A DNA stretch of 64,000 nt, taken from NCBI RefSeq assembly GCF_000721235.1, contig NZ_JOFH01000002.1, positions 124,001 to 188,000 of the forward strand, written 5' to 3'. The notes under the pieces are model-generated. The model was not told where the DNA came from. It did no database searches and saw only the letters and a list, made by a program, of their open reading frames with translations. Shown piece by piece: positions 1 to 8,031 of the stretch; the stretch's first letter is position 1; each line of letters starts with the position of its first letter. The translations under genes were made by a program, and so were the position numbers. The DNA is from Streptomyces olivaceus. Its GTDB lineage: Bacteria > Actinomycetota > Actinomycetes > Streptomycetales > Streptomycetaceae.

Positions 1-1
1 G

Positions 2-727
2 TACGCCGCGTTCGCACCCGCGGGCAAGGCGCAGGCCGATGAAACCGCCCAGTCCCTCGCCATCGACGAGGGCAAGAAGCTCTACGCCGTCGGCTGTGCC
101 AGTTGCCACGGCACCGGAGGTCAGGGCACCAGCGACGGTCCGAGCCTGGTCGGCGTGGGCGCCGCGGCCGTCGACTTCCAGGTGGGCACCGGCCGCATGC
201 CGGCCCAGCAGCCCGGCGCGCAGGTCCCGAAGAAGAAGGTCATCTACTCCCAGGCGGAGATCGACCAGCTCGCGTCCTACATCGCCTCGCTGGGCGCCGG
301 CCCGTCCGTCCCCTCGGAGGAGAAGTACGGCCCGGAGGGCGCGGACATCGCCAAGGGCGGTGAGCTCTTCCGTACCAACTGCGCGCAGTGCCACAACTTC
401 ACCGGCAAGGGCGGCGCCCTGACGCACGGCAAGTACGCGCCGACCCTTGAGGACGTCGACCCCAAGCACATCTACGAGGCCATGCAGACCGGCCCGCAGA
501 ACATGCCCTCCTTCCCCGACACCACGCTGTCGGAGCAGAACAAGAAGGACATCATCGCCTACCTGGACGCGGTCAACGGCGACGAGACCGTGGACCCGGG
601 CGGTCTCTCGCTCGGCGGCCTCGGGCCGGTCAGCGAAGGCCTGTTCGGCTGGATCTTCGGTCTCGGTGCCTGCATCGCCGTCGCCGTATGGGTCGCCGCT
701 CGGACCGCAAAGGCCAAGAAGTCATGA
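2..727 (+). CDS. qcrC: Cytochrome bc1 diheme cytochrome c subunit QcrC (5' partial)
   Basis: C-terminal 241 residues of the diheme cytochrome c subunit of the actinobacterial menaquinol:cytochrome c oxidoreductase, which passes electrons from the Rieske protein to the aa3 oxidase in the membrane. Two CxxCH heme c motifs are visible, CASCH (bases 95-109) and CAQCH (380-394), followed by a single C-terminal membrane segment (GLFGWIFGLGACIAVAVWV) with a basic tail. The frame is open from base 2, so the N-terminal anchor and start lie outside the window. The TGA stop overlaps the qcrA start (ATGA), which implies translational coupling in a qcrCAB operon. Confidence 0.96.
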   Translation, partial: YAAFAPAGKAQADETAQSLAIDEGKKLYAVGCASCHGTGGQGTSDGPSLVGVGAAAVDFQVGTGRMPAQQPGAQVPKKKVIYSQAEIDQLASYIASLGAGPSVPSEEKYGPEGADIAKGGELFRTNCAQCHNFTGKGGALTHGKYAPTLEDVDPKHIYEAMQTGPQNMPSFPDTTLSEQNKKDIIAYLDAVNGDETVDPGGLSLGGLGPVSEGLFGWIFGLGACIAVAVWVAARTAKAKKS

Positions 728-1782
728 GTAGCCAAGACATTCCAGAAGAGAACCTGCCCGCTGAGCAGGACGCCCCGCACGGCGCGGTGAAGGTCGCGGA
801 CGAGGAGAACCCGTTCGCCGATCCCGGTCTGCCGCCCCACGAGCACCGGATCCAGGACATCGACGAGCAGGCCGCCAAGCGGTCCGAGCGCGCGGTCGCC
901 CTGCTGTTCACGGTGTCGATGCTGGCCACCATCGGCTTCATCGCCTCGTTCGTCGCGATCCCGCACGACAAGTCGATCTTCATCTGGCCGCTCGGTCACA
1001 TCAACGCGATGAACTTCGCGCTGGGTCTGACCCTGGGCGTGGCGCTGTTCACCATCGGCGCGGGCGCCGTCCACTGGGCGCGCACCCTGATGTCCGACGA
1101 GGAGGTCGCCGACGAGCGCCACGCGATCGAGGCCGACACCGAGACCCGTGCGAAGGTCCACGCGGACTTCAAGCAGGGCGCCAAGGAGTCGGTGATCGGC
1201 CGGCGCAAGCTGATCCGCAACACGATGCTGGGCGCCCTCACGCTGGTGCCGCTCTCCGGCGTCGTCCTGCTGCGCGATCTCGGCCCGCTGCCCGGGACCA
1301 AGCTCCGCCACACGCTGTGGTCCAAGGGCAAGCTGCTCGTCAACATGAACACGAACGAGCCCATGCGTCCGTCGGACATCGGGGTCGGTTCCCTCACCTT
1401 CGCCAAGCCCGAGGGCCTGGAGGAGCACGACCACGACTTCCAGAACGAGATCGCCAAGGCGGCCCTGATGATCATCCGGCTGGAGCCGGACTCGATCAAG
1501 GACAAGCGCGAGCTCGAGTGGTCGCACGAGGGCATCGTGGCGTACTCGAAGATCTGCACCCACGTCGGTTGCCCGATCTCCCTGTACGAGCAGCAGACGC
1601 ATCACGCGCTCTGCCCCTGCCACCAGTCCACCTTCGACCTTGCCGACGGCGCCCGGGTCATCTTCGGTCCCGCCGGTCACCCGCTGCCGCAGCTGCGCAT
1701 CGGTGTGAACGACGAGGGCTATCTCGAGGCGCTCAGCGACTTCGAGGAGCCCGTCGGTCCTGCATTCTGGGAGCGCGGATGA
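724..1782 (+). CDS. qcrA: Cytochrome bc1 Rieske iron-sulfur subunit QcrA
   Basis: 352-residue Rieske [2Fe-2S] protein of the bc1 complex. The two cluster-binding boxes are intact: CTHVGC near residues 278-283 and CPCH near 297-300. About three hydrophobic segments precede the Rieske domain (around residues 57-80, 90-120 and 170-190), the usual layout of the long actinobacterial form. The ATG at 724 is chosen because it overlaps the qcrC stop by 4 nt and the frame upstream is qcrC coding sequence. The stop again overlaps the qcrB start by 4 nt. Confidence 0.97.
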   Translation: MSSQDIPEENLPAEQDAPHGAVKVADEENPFADPGLPPHEHRIQDIDEQAAKRSERAVALLFTVSMLATIGFIASFVAIPHDKSIFIWPLGHINAMNFALGLTLGVALFTIGAGAVHWARTLMSDEEVADERHAIEADTETRAKVHADFKQGAKESVIGRRKLIRNTMLGALTLVPLSGVVLLRDLGPLPGTKLRHTLWSKGKLLVNMNTNEPMRPSDIGVGSLTFAKPEGLEEHDHDFQNEIAKAALMIIRLEPDSIKDKRELEWSHEGIVAYSKICTHVGCPISLYEQQTHHALCPCHQSTFDLADGARVIFGPAGHPLPQLRIGVNDEGYLEALSDFEEPVGPAFWERG

Positions 1783-3416
1783 GTACTGCAGCCAACGACG
1801 CACCCCGCTCGCGCGGGAAGGCACCGGCCGGCGAACGCGTCGCCGACTGGGCCGACGGCCGGCTGGGGATCTACTCCCTGGCCAAGGCCAACATGCGCAA
1901 GATCTTCCCCGACCACTGGTCGTTCATGCTGGGTGAGATCTGCCTGTACAGCTTCATCATCATCATCCTCACGGGTGTGTACCTGACGCTGTTCTTCCAC
2001 CCGTCGATGAACGAGGTCACGTACCACGGCTCGTACGTCCCCATGCAGGGACAGCTGATGAGTGAGGCGTACAAGTCGACGCTCGACATCAGCTTCGACG
2101 TGCGCGGCGGTCTGCTGATCCGGCAGATCCACCACTGGGCGGCGATCATCTTCCTCGCCGGCATGTTCGTGCACATGATGCGCGTCTTCTTCACCGGCGC
2201 GTTCCGCAAGCCGCGTGAGATCAACTGGCTGTTCGGCTTCCTGCTGTTCGTCCTCGGCATGTTCACCGGCTTCACCGGTTACTCGCTCCCGGACGACCTG
2301 CTCTCCGGCACCGGTGTCCGCTTCACCCAGGGCGCGATCCTGTCCATGCCGGTCGTCGGCACGTACATCTCGATGTTCCTGTTCGGCGGGGAGTTCCCCG
2401 GGACCGACTTCGTCGCCCGGTTCTACTCGATCCACATCCTGCTGCTGCCGGGCATCATGCTCGGGCTCGTGGTCGGCCACCTGATCCTGGTCTTCTACCA
2501 CAAGCACACGCAGTTCGCGGGCCCCGGCAAGACCAACAAGAACGTCGTCGGCATGCCGCTGCTGCCGGTGTACATGGCGAAGGCGGGCGGCTTCTTCTTC
2601 CTGGTCTTCGGCGTCATCGCGGCGGTCGCCGGCCTCGTGTCGGTGAACCCGATCTGGGCCATCGGCCCCTACCGTCCGGACCAGGTGTCGACCGGCGCCC
2701 AGCCGGACTGGTACATGGGCTTCGCCGAGGGGCTGGTCCGCGCGATGCCGGGCTGGGAGATCAACGCCTGGGGCCACACACTGGTCCTGGGTGTGTTCAT
2801 CCCACTGGTGATCTTCGGTATCTTCCTCGCGCTCATCGCCCTCTATCCGTTCATCGAGTCGTGGGTGACCGGCGACAAACGCGAGCACCACATCCTGGAC
2901 CGGCCGCGCAACGCGCCGACCCGTACGGCCTTCGGCGTCGCGTGGGTCACCGCGTACATGGTCATGCTGATCGGCGGTGGCAACGACATCGTCGCCACGC
3001 ACTTCCACCTCTCGATCAACGCGGTCACCTGGTTCGTGCGGATCGGGTTCTTCGCGGGACCGGTCATCGCGTTCATCGTCACCAAGCGGATCTGCCTCGG
3101 CCTCCAGCGCCGGGACAAGGAGAAGGTGCTGCACGGCCGGGAGTCGGGCATCATCAAGCGCCTGCCGCACGGTGAGTTCATCGAGGTCCACGAGCCGCTC
3201 AGCCAGGAGCAGCTGCACACGCTCACGGCCCACGAGCAGTACAAGCCGGCCGAGATCGGCCCGACGGTCGACGAGAACGGCGTCGAGCGCAAGGCGAAGG
3301 GCACCGACAAGCTCCGCGCCAAGCTCAGCGAGGCGTACTACGGCGAGGAGTCGCAGATTCCGAAGCCGACCGTCGAGGAGTACAAGGAGATCACGAGCGG
3401 CCACGGCCACCACTGA
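1779..3416 (+). CDS. qcrB: Cytochrome b subunit QcrB
   Basis: 545-residue cytochrome b, the quinol-oxidising membrane core of the bc1 complex. Hydrophobic helices carry the heme-ligand histidine pairs (IRQIHHWAA and SIHILLLPG...VVGHL regions), and a PDWY motif (AQPDWYMGF) replaces the PEWY quinol-site motif, as in actinobacteria. A hydrophilic C-terminal extension of about 110 residues (from ICLGLQRRDKE onward) is also an actinobacterial trait. The ATG at 1779 overlaps the qcrA stop. The gene is followed by a strong hairpin terminator, so it ends the operon. Confidence 0.97.
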   Translation: MSTAANDAPRSRGKAPAGERVADWADGRLGIYSLAKANMRKIFPDHWSFMLGEICLYSFIIIILTGVYLTLFFHPSMNEVTYHGSYVPMQGQLMSEAYKSTLDISFDVRGGLLIRQIHHWAAIIFLAGMFVHMMRVFFTGAFRKPREINWLFGFLLFVLGMFTGFTGYSLPDDLLSGTGVRFTQGAILSMPVVGTYISMFLFGGEFPGTDFVARFYSIHILLLPGIMLGLVVGHLILVFYHKHTQFAGPGKTNKNVVGMPLLPVYMAKAGGFFFLVFGVIAAVAGLVSVNPIWAIGPYRPDQVSTGAQPDWYMGFAEGLVRAMPGWEINAWGHTLVLGVFIPLVIFGIFLALIALYPFIESWVTGDKREHHILDRPRNAPTRTAFGVAWVTAYMVMLIGGGNDIVATHFHLSINAVTWFVRIGFFAGPVIAFIVTKRICLGLQRRDKEKVLHGRESGIIKRLPHGEFIEVHEPLSQEQLHTLTAHEQYKPAEIGPTVDENGVERKAKGTDKLRAKLSEAYYGEESQIPKPTVEEYKEITSGHGHH

Positions 3417-3442
3417 CCCTCCAGCGTCGCCACACCACGGTC

Positions 3443-3477
3443 GAAGGGCCCCGTCCGGTTCGCGGACGGGGCCCTTC
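3443..3477 (+). terminator. Intrinsic terminator of qcrCAB
   Basis: Perfect 15-bp inverted repeat (GAAGGGCCCCGTCCG at 3443-3457 and its complement at 3463-3477) with a 5-nt loop, 27 nt after the qcrB stop. There is no U-run, which is normal for Streptomyces terminators. Confidence 0.85.
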
Positions 3478-3549
3478 GCCGCGCCCCGGGCTGGATAGGG
3501 TGGAGGTGCACCGTCCTTTCCCACGACCCACACGACGCAGGAGCGGCTG

Positions 3550-4614
3550 ATGAGCGCTGTGACCCCCGCCGGCGGCGACACCGCGGCGGGCCGCTCCTGG
3601 CCCGCCCTGCTGAACGGGCTGCTGGACGGCCGAGACCTCTCCGCCGACGACACCGCCTGGGCGCTGGACGTGATCATGCGCGGCGAGGCGACCGACGCGC
3701 AGATCGCCGGGTTCGCGGTGGCCCTGAGGTCCAAGGGCGAGACCGTCGAGGAGATCTCCGGCCTCGTCCGCACGATGTACGACCACGCCAAGGTGATAGA
3801 GGTGCCGGGGGAGACCGTCGACATCGTCGGCACCGGCGGCGACGGCGCCAAGACGGTCAACATCTCCACCATGTCGGCGATCGTCGTGGCCGGCACCGGA
3901 GCCAAGGTCGTCAAGCACGGCAGCCGCGCCGCCTCCTCCGCTTCCGGGGCCTCCGACGTCCTGGCGAAGCTCGGGGTCAATCTGGAGCTGACGCCGAAGC
4001 GGGTGACGGAGGTCGCCGAGGAGGCCGGCATCACCTTCTGCTTCGCGGTGAAGTTCCACCCGGCGCTGCGGCACGTGGCGGCGGCCCGCGGACAGCTCGG
4101 CATCCGCACGGTGTTCAACTTCCTGGGCCCGCTGACCAACCCCGCCCGGGTCCGGGCGCAGGCGATCGGGGTAGCCGATGCCCGGATGGCGCCGATCATC
4201 GCCGGCGTCTTCGCCGAGCGCGGCCACTCGTCCCTGGTCTTCCGCGGCGACGACGGCCTCGACGAGCTGACCACGACGTCCACCTCCCGCGTCTGGATCG
4301 TGCGGGACGGACGGGTCACCGAGGAGGCCTTCGACCCCCGGGACGTCGGCATCGAACCGGTACCGGTCGAGGCGCTGCGCGGCGCCGACGCCTCCTACAA
4401 CGCCGACGTCGCCCGCCGTCTGCTGGCCGGCGAGACGGGCCCGGTGCGGGACGCGGTGCTGCTGAACTCGGCGGCGGCCCTGGTGGCCCTGGAGCCGGGC
4501 GAGGGAGCCCTGGCCGAGCGGCTGCGGGCCGGCATGGACCGGGCCGCCCGGGCGATCGATTCGGGCGCCGCCAAGCGCGCCCTTGACCGCTGGGTGGCCG
4601 CCAGCAACGCCTGA
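3550..4614 (+). CDS. trpD: Anthranilate phosphoribosyltransferase TrpD
   Basis: 354-residue enzyme that transfers phosphoribosyl from PRPP to anthranilate, the second step of tryptophan synthesis. The PRPP/pyrophosphate-binding GTGGDG motif lies near residue 93, followed by [24 protein letters not shown] and the anthranilate-site region [13 protein letters not shown]. Length is normal. The ATG at 3550 is preceded by AGGAG at a good distance. A TAGGGT hexamer at 3496-3501 could be its own -10 box. It stands away from the other trp genes; the anthranilate synthase is 26 kb downstream. The position after qcrB is the same as in mycobacteria (Rv2192c). Confidence 0.95.
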   Translation: MSAVTPAGGDTAAGRSWPALLNGLLDGRDLSADDTAWALDVIMRGEATDAQIAGFAVALRSKGETVEEISGLVRTMYDHAKVIEVPGETVDIVGTGGDGAKTVNISTMSAIVVAGTGAKVVKHGSRAASSASGASDVLAKLGVNLELTPKRVTEVAEEAGITFCFAVKFHPALRHVAAARGQLGIRTVFNFLGPLTNPARVRAQAIGVADARMAPIIAGVFAERGHSSLVFRGDDGLDELTTTSTSRVWIVRDGRVTEEAFDPRDVGIEPVPVEALRGADASYNADVARRLLAGETGPVRDAVLLNSAAALVALEPGEGALAERLRAGMDRAARAIDSGAAKRALDRWVAASNA

Positions 4615-4644
4615 GCGGTGCGTGGCGCCCGGGGTGTGTGATGT

Positions 4645-4678
4645 GCGTCCCGCGATCCGGACACGGGTTGCGGGACGC
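4645..4678 (+). terminator. Hairpin after trpD
   Basis: GCGTCCCGC at 4645-4653 pairs perfectly with GCGGGACGC at 4670-4678 (9 bp, 16-nt loop), 31 nt after trpD. It probably ends trpD transcription. Its right arm overlaps the -35 of the next promoter. Confidence 0.6.
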
Positions 4679-4697
4679 CGATCACGTCCCATAGGTT
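4668..4697 (+). promoter_or_regulatory. Promoter of the SAM-IV riboswitch transcript
   Basis: TTGCGG (4668-4673), 18-nt spacer, TAGGTT (4692-4697). The predicted start of transcription, about 4704, coincides with the 5' end of the riboswitch aptamer, which supports both calls. Confidence 0.55.
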
Positions 4698-4705
4698 TTC
4701 CGACA

Positions 4706-4822
4706 GGTCATGAGTGACAGTCATGAGGCCCCGGCCGACTGTCCGGCAACCCTCCGTCCGTGGCGGGGTGCCCCGGGTGAAGACCAGGCCGTGGACAGCA
4801 GGGTTCACGGCAAGCGCGGACC
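4706..4822 (+). promoter_or_regulatory. SAM-IV riboswitch
   Basis: The sequence follows the actinobacterial SAM-IV aptamer closely: GGTCATGAGTG at 4706, a CCCCGGCC...CCGGCAACCCTCC core, GGTGGGGTGCCCCGGGTGA-type strand (here GGCGGGGTGCCCCGGGTGA), GACCAGGCC closing arm, and the 3' pseudoknot strand GGCAAGCGCGGA. SAM-IV aptamers bind S-adenosylmethionine and normally switch off sulfur or methionine genes. An 8-bp hairpin, GGACCCCT (4818-4825) with AGGGGTCC (4835-4842), lies just 3' and could be the expression platform. The only gene downstream is the cysteine-desulfurase-like CDS at 4970. The consensus is quoted from memory and no covariance search was run. Confidence 0.9.
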
Positions 4823-4866
4823 CCTCGCGGAACCAGGGGTCCTGGGTCGTCCGAGGGAGTCTTCCG

Positions 4867-4887
4867 TGAACCAGCGAATGCGATAGG
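4867..4887 (+). other. Possible six-codon leader ORF (MNQRMR)
   Basis: GTG-AAC-CAG-CGA-ATG-CGA-TAG with GGGAG 7 nt upstream (4855-4859), located between the SAM-IV aptamer and the main CDS. It could be a translated leader, but it is so short that chance is a serious alternative. I report it only because of its ribosome-binding site and position. Confidence 0.25.
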
Positions 4888-4969
4888 GCCGCAGAGCCCC
4901 GCCTCCGCACACACCCTTTCTTCTTTTCACAGTGCGCCGCGCCGCGCTGGTTCCTCACGGGAGTCCGCC

Positions 4970-6361
4970 ATGTCCGTACCCACGCCTGCCGCCTGTGTCG
5001 CCGCCCCGCTGCCCGTCCTCGGCCGGGACGTCACCGTTCCCCTCGTGACCGGCGGGGAGGTCACCTACGCCGCGCTCGACTACGCCGCCAGCGCGCCCGC
5101 GCTCCAGCGGGTCTGGGACGACGTGGCCGCCTACGCCCCGTACTACGGCAGCGTGCACCGCGGGGCCGGGTACCTGTCGCAGCTGTCGACCGACCTGTTC
5201 GAGAACGCCCGCACGACCGTCGCCGGCTTCCTCGGCTGCCGGGACGACGACCAGGTGGTCTTCACCCGGTCCACCACCGACTCCCTCAACCTGCTGGCCG
5301 GCGCGCTGCCCGCCGGCTGCCGGGTCTTCGTCTTCGAGACCGAGCACCACGCCTCGCTGCTGCCCTGGCGCGACGCGGACGTGACCTTCCTCGACGCCCC
5401 CCGCACCCCGGCCGACGCCGTCGGGACACTGGAGCGCGCCCTCGCCGCCCGCGCGCCGCACGGCCCCGCCCTGGTCTGTGTCACCGGTGCCTCCAACGTC
5501 ACCGGCGAGCTGTGGCCGGTGCGTGAACTGGCCGCCGCCGCACACGCACACGGCGCCCGGATCGTGCTGGACGCCGCCCAGCTCGCCCCGCACCACCCGC
5601 TCTCGGTGACCGACCTGGACGTCGACTGGGTCGCCTTCTCCGGACACAAGCTGTACGCGCCCTTCGGCTCCGGCGTGCTCGCCGGACGTGCCGACTGGCT
5701 GCGCGAGGCCGAGCCGTACCTCGCCGGCGGCGGCGCCAGCCGCAGCGTCACCCGGCGCGCCGACGGCGGCGTGGACGTCCGGTGGCACGACGGCGCCGCC
5801 CGGCACGAGGCCGGGTCGCCCAACGTCATCGGCGCCTATGCCGTCGCCGCCGCCTGCAAGGCGCTCACCGAGGCCGGCTTCGACACGCTGGTCGCCCGCG
5901 AGCAGCACCTGATCCGCACGGTGCGCGAGGGACTCGCCGACGTGCCCGAGGTGCGCGTCCTGTCCCTCTTCGGCGACGACGCGCCCCGCGTCGGGGTGCT
6001 CTCCTTCGTCGTCGACGGCTGGAACAGCTCCCACTTCGCCGCCGCCCTCTCCGCCGAGTACGGCATCGGCGTGCGCGACGGCCTCTTCTGCGCCCACCCG
6101 CTGCTGCGCACCCTGCTCGGCAGCGACCCGCAGACGCAGGGCGAGTGCGGTGCGCCGGAGGCGGCGCCGGGGGAGAAGTCCCTCAACGCCGTCCGCGTGA
6201 GCTTCGGCGCGGGCACGCCGGACGAGCACGTCGAGCGGTTCGTGGGCGCGGTCAGGGAGCTGGTGAGGGAGGGCGCCCGCTGGAACTACCGGACCGAGGA
6301 CGGGCGCTGCGTGCCCGACACGGCGTCCGCGTCCGTGTCGGCGTCCGGCACCGCGGCCTGA
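4970..6361 (+). CDS. Class V PLP-dependent aminotransferase / cysteine-desulfurase-like enzyme under SAM-IV control
   Basis: 463-residue fold-type I PLP enzyme. The Schiff-base lysine is K227 in SGHKLYAPFGSG. The PLP-phosphate and ring contacts are recognisable (STTDSLN, ETEHHAS, DAAQLAPHHP). The segment GVRDGLFCAHPL aligns with the RxGHHC-type active-site loop of SufS/CsdA cysteine desulfurases and puts a cysteine at residue 374, so it may be a real desulfurase or a Cys/selenocysteine-lyase relative. Control by SAM-IV fits a role in sulfur metabolism. There are no suf or isc genes next to it and it is followed by convergent genes, so it is monocistronic. The substrate is not known from sequence. 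Start ATG has a weak GGGAG-like site. Confidence 0.85.
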   Translation: MSVPTPAACVAAPLPVLGRDVTVPLVTGGEVTYAALDYAASAPALQRVWDDVAAYAPYYGSVHRGAGYLSQLSTDLFENARTTVAGFLGCRDDDQVVFTRSTTDSLNLLAGALPAGCRVFVFETEHHASLLPWRDADVTFLDAPRTPADAVGTLERALAARAPHGPALVCVTGASNVTGELWPVRELAAAAHAHGARIVLDAAQLAPHHPLSVTDLDVDWVAFSGHKLYAPFGSGVLAGRADWLREAEPYLAGGGASRSVTRRADGGVDVRWHDGAARHEAGSPNVIGAYAVAAACKALTEAGFDTLVAREQHLIRTVREGLADVPEVRVLSLFGDDAPRVGVLSFVVDGWNSSHFAAALSAEYGIGVRDGLFCAHPLLRTLLGSDPQTQGECGAPEAAPGEKSLNAVRVSFGAGTPDEHVERFVGAVRELVREGARWNYRTEDGRCVPDTASASVSASGTAA

Positions 6362-6523
6362 GCCGCCGACGCCCGCGCCGCAGGCGCCCGAGCCGTCCCG
6401 GTCGCCGCGCCCGGCGGCCGGGAGCCCAGCAGGACCATCCGCGGGGCCGTCGGTCACCGGCGGCCGCGTCACCACCTGGTCGCCGGGCGCCGGTTCGGGC
6501 TTCGTCCGCGCCGGCGCACGGGC

Positions 6524-6805
6524 TCAGTTGTCGAGCCCGATGGCGAACGCCTCCTCCAGGTCGTGCTGGGAGTAGGTGCGGAACGCCACGTGGGTGTCCG
6601 TGCCCTCCACCCCCGGGATCTTGCTGATCCGGCCGGGAATGACCTCGGCCAGGTCCTCGTGCCGGGTCACCCGCACCATCGCGATCAGGTCGTAGGTGCC
6701 GGTGACGGAGAAGACCTCGCTGACGTTCTCCAGCGCGGCGATCTGCTCCGCGATCTCGGGGATCCGGTCCACGCTGGTCTTGATGAGGACGATCGCGCTG
6801 ATCAC
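6524..6805 (-). CDS. Stand-alone Lrp/AsnC ligand-binding (RAM) domain protein
   Basis: 93-residue protein that is only the C-terminal effector domain of the Lrp/AsnC family (ISAIVLIKTSVDRIPEIAEQI..., GTYDLIAMVRV, IPGVEGTDTHVAFRTYS), with no helix-turn-helix. Such stand-alone RAM domains oligomerise and bind amino acids or modulate full-length Lrp proteins; they cannot bind DNA alone. The start overlaps the stop of the rhomboid gene by 4 nt (ATGA), so the two are cotranslated. The pairing of a rhomboid protease with a RAM domain is unexplained. Confidence 0.85.
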   Translation of the reverse strand: MISAIVLIKTSVDRIPEIAEQIAALENVSEVFSVTGTYDLIAMVRVTRHEDLAEVIPGRISKIPGVEGTDTHVAFRTYSQHDLEEAFAIGLDN

Positions 6806-7572
6806 GGCTGGTTCTCTCCCTCGGGTGCCGCCACTGGAACGCTCTCAACTCTAGTCGTACGCCCGAACCGCACCCAGGCGAAGACGAAGCCCAGGCCGAA
6901 GCCCACCAGATGCGCGAGGTAGGCCACGCCCGGCCCGTCGCCGGCCCGGCCCGCGGCCATCCACTGCAGGGCCGCCCAGAAGGGCAGCACGAGCCACGCC
7001 GGGAAGCGCAGCGGCAGGAAGAAGAGGAAGGGCAGCAGACTGGTGACGCGCGCGTGCGGGAAGAGGAAGAGGAACGCGCCCAGGACCGCGGAGATCGCCC
7101 CCGAGGCGCCGACCAGGGACTCCTGCGAGTGGGCGTTGGCACCCGCGTAGCCGACCAGCGCCAGGTAGCCGCAGCCCAGGTAGAAGAGGGCGAACTGGAG
7201 CCGGCCCATCCGTTCCTCGGTCATCGCGCCGAAGACGTACAGGAAGAGCATGTTGCCCAGCAGGTGCACCCAGCTGCCGTGGACGAACAGCGCCGTGGCC
7301 GGGGTGAGGGCGGACCCGGGGGAATCCTCGAACAGTTCTGCGGGGATCACGCCCCAGCGGTGGAAGTGGGCGCGCTGCGCGGCGAGCAGCTCCTCCCCGG
7401 TGCCGTACGCCGGATTGAGCCCGGCCGCCGGGCTGATCAGGAACAACAGACAGCAGAGCGTGATCAGCGTGTACGTCACCGGCGCCGCCGGGCCGCGCGG
7501 GGCGCGGGGTCCGGCGGACCTCCGGAGCGTTCCGAGCCTGCCGCGTGCCGCCGTGCTCCAGTTGTGGATCAT
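6802..7572 (-). CDS. Rhomboid-family intramembrane serine protease
   Basis: 256-residue polytopic membrane protein with the rhomboid signature: HGSWVHLLGN (oxyanion Asn near residue 107), GASGAIS with nucleophile Ser157, and the catalytic His221 in AHLVGFGLG. A short cytosolic N-terminus precedes the first membrane helix (residues about 33-50), and the first loop has the WR-equivalent region. Rhomboids cut transmembrane helices of substrate proteins within the bilayer; the substrate here is unknown. ATG at 7572 is the first start in the frame after the upstream non-coding region. It is the first gene of a two-gene operon with the RAM-domain protein. Confidence 0.9.
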   Translation of the reverse strand: MIHNWSTAARGRLGTLRRSAGPRAPRGPAAPVTYTLITLCCLLFLISPAAGLNPAYGTGEELLAAQRAHFHRWGVIPAELFEDSPGSALTPATALFVHGSWVHLLGNMLFLYVFGAMTEERMGRLQFALFYLGCGYLALVGYAGANAHSQESLVGASGAISAVLGAFLFLFPHARVTSLLPFLFFLPLRFPAWLVLPFWAALQWMAAGRAGDGPGVAYLAHLVGFGLGFVFAWVRFGRTTRVESVPVAAPEGENQP

Positions 7573-7729
7573 GAGTACAAAGCATGACGCAACGGGCGCT
7601 CATGCCCATAGTGCCCCGCCGCCGTGGACACGCGGGCGTCGGGTACCCGCCAGGCCGTAGGGTTACGAGCCACACGCACCGGGGGCGGCCCGGCGCGGCA
7701 CCGACACCGGAAGAGAGCGAACAGCCACG

Positions 7730-7969
7730 ATGACGGTTCCCCTGCCGACCGACACGACGCGGTGGCGCTGCACCCTCTGCGGCAACCTCACCCGCTTCGA
7801 CGTGACCCGGGCCTCGAAGGTCGTCGAGTACGTGCACCTCGATCTGGCCGGCGAGCCCAAGGTCGAGGAGCGCGAGGTGCTCAGTGAGACCATCGAGTCG
7901 GTGCGGTGCCGCTGGTGCAACGCCGTGGACCAGGTGGAACTCGTGGACAGGCCGGGTGCCGCCTCCTGA
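7730..7969 (+). CDS. Small zinc-ribbon-like protein
   Basis: 79-residue protein with two CxxC pairs, CTLC (residues about 14-17) and CRWC (about 60-63), separated by a beta-rich segment (TRFDVTRASKVVEYVHLDLAGEPKVEEREVL). This suggests a zinc ribbon. No enzyme motif is present. It lies 62 nt upstream of the NYN-domain gene on the same strand and may be cotranscribed with it, so a nucleic-acid-related role is possible but is inference only. A TAGGGT hexamer at 7658-7663 is a candidate -10 box. Confidence 0.75.
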   Translation: MTVPLPTDTTRWRCTLCGNLTRFDVTRASKVVEYVHLDLAGEPKVEEREVLSETIESVRCRWCNAVDQVELVDRPGAAS

Positions 7970-8031
7970 GCGGAGCGGCCCCGCACCAGGCGTTCCCGGC
8001 CCGGGAACGCCGCTAGACATTGGGGTGACGG

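Noticed and set aside
559..4352. Long open frames on the minus strand opposite qcrC-qcrB-trpD (for example 559-1824 and 1719-4352).
   Set aside because: They mirror well-supported genes on the plus strand and have low-complexity Arg/Ala/Gly-rich products; such antisense frames are expected in very GC-rich coding DNA.
4700..4825. Cobalamin or SAM-I riboswitch for the leader at 4.7 kb.
   Set aside because: The order of conserved strands fits SAM-IV and not the cobalamin box or the SAM-I core.
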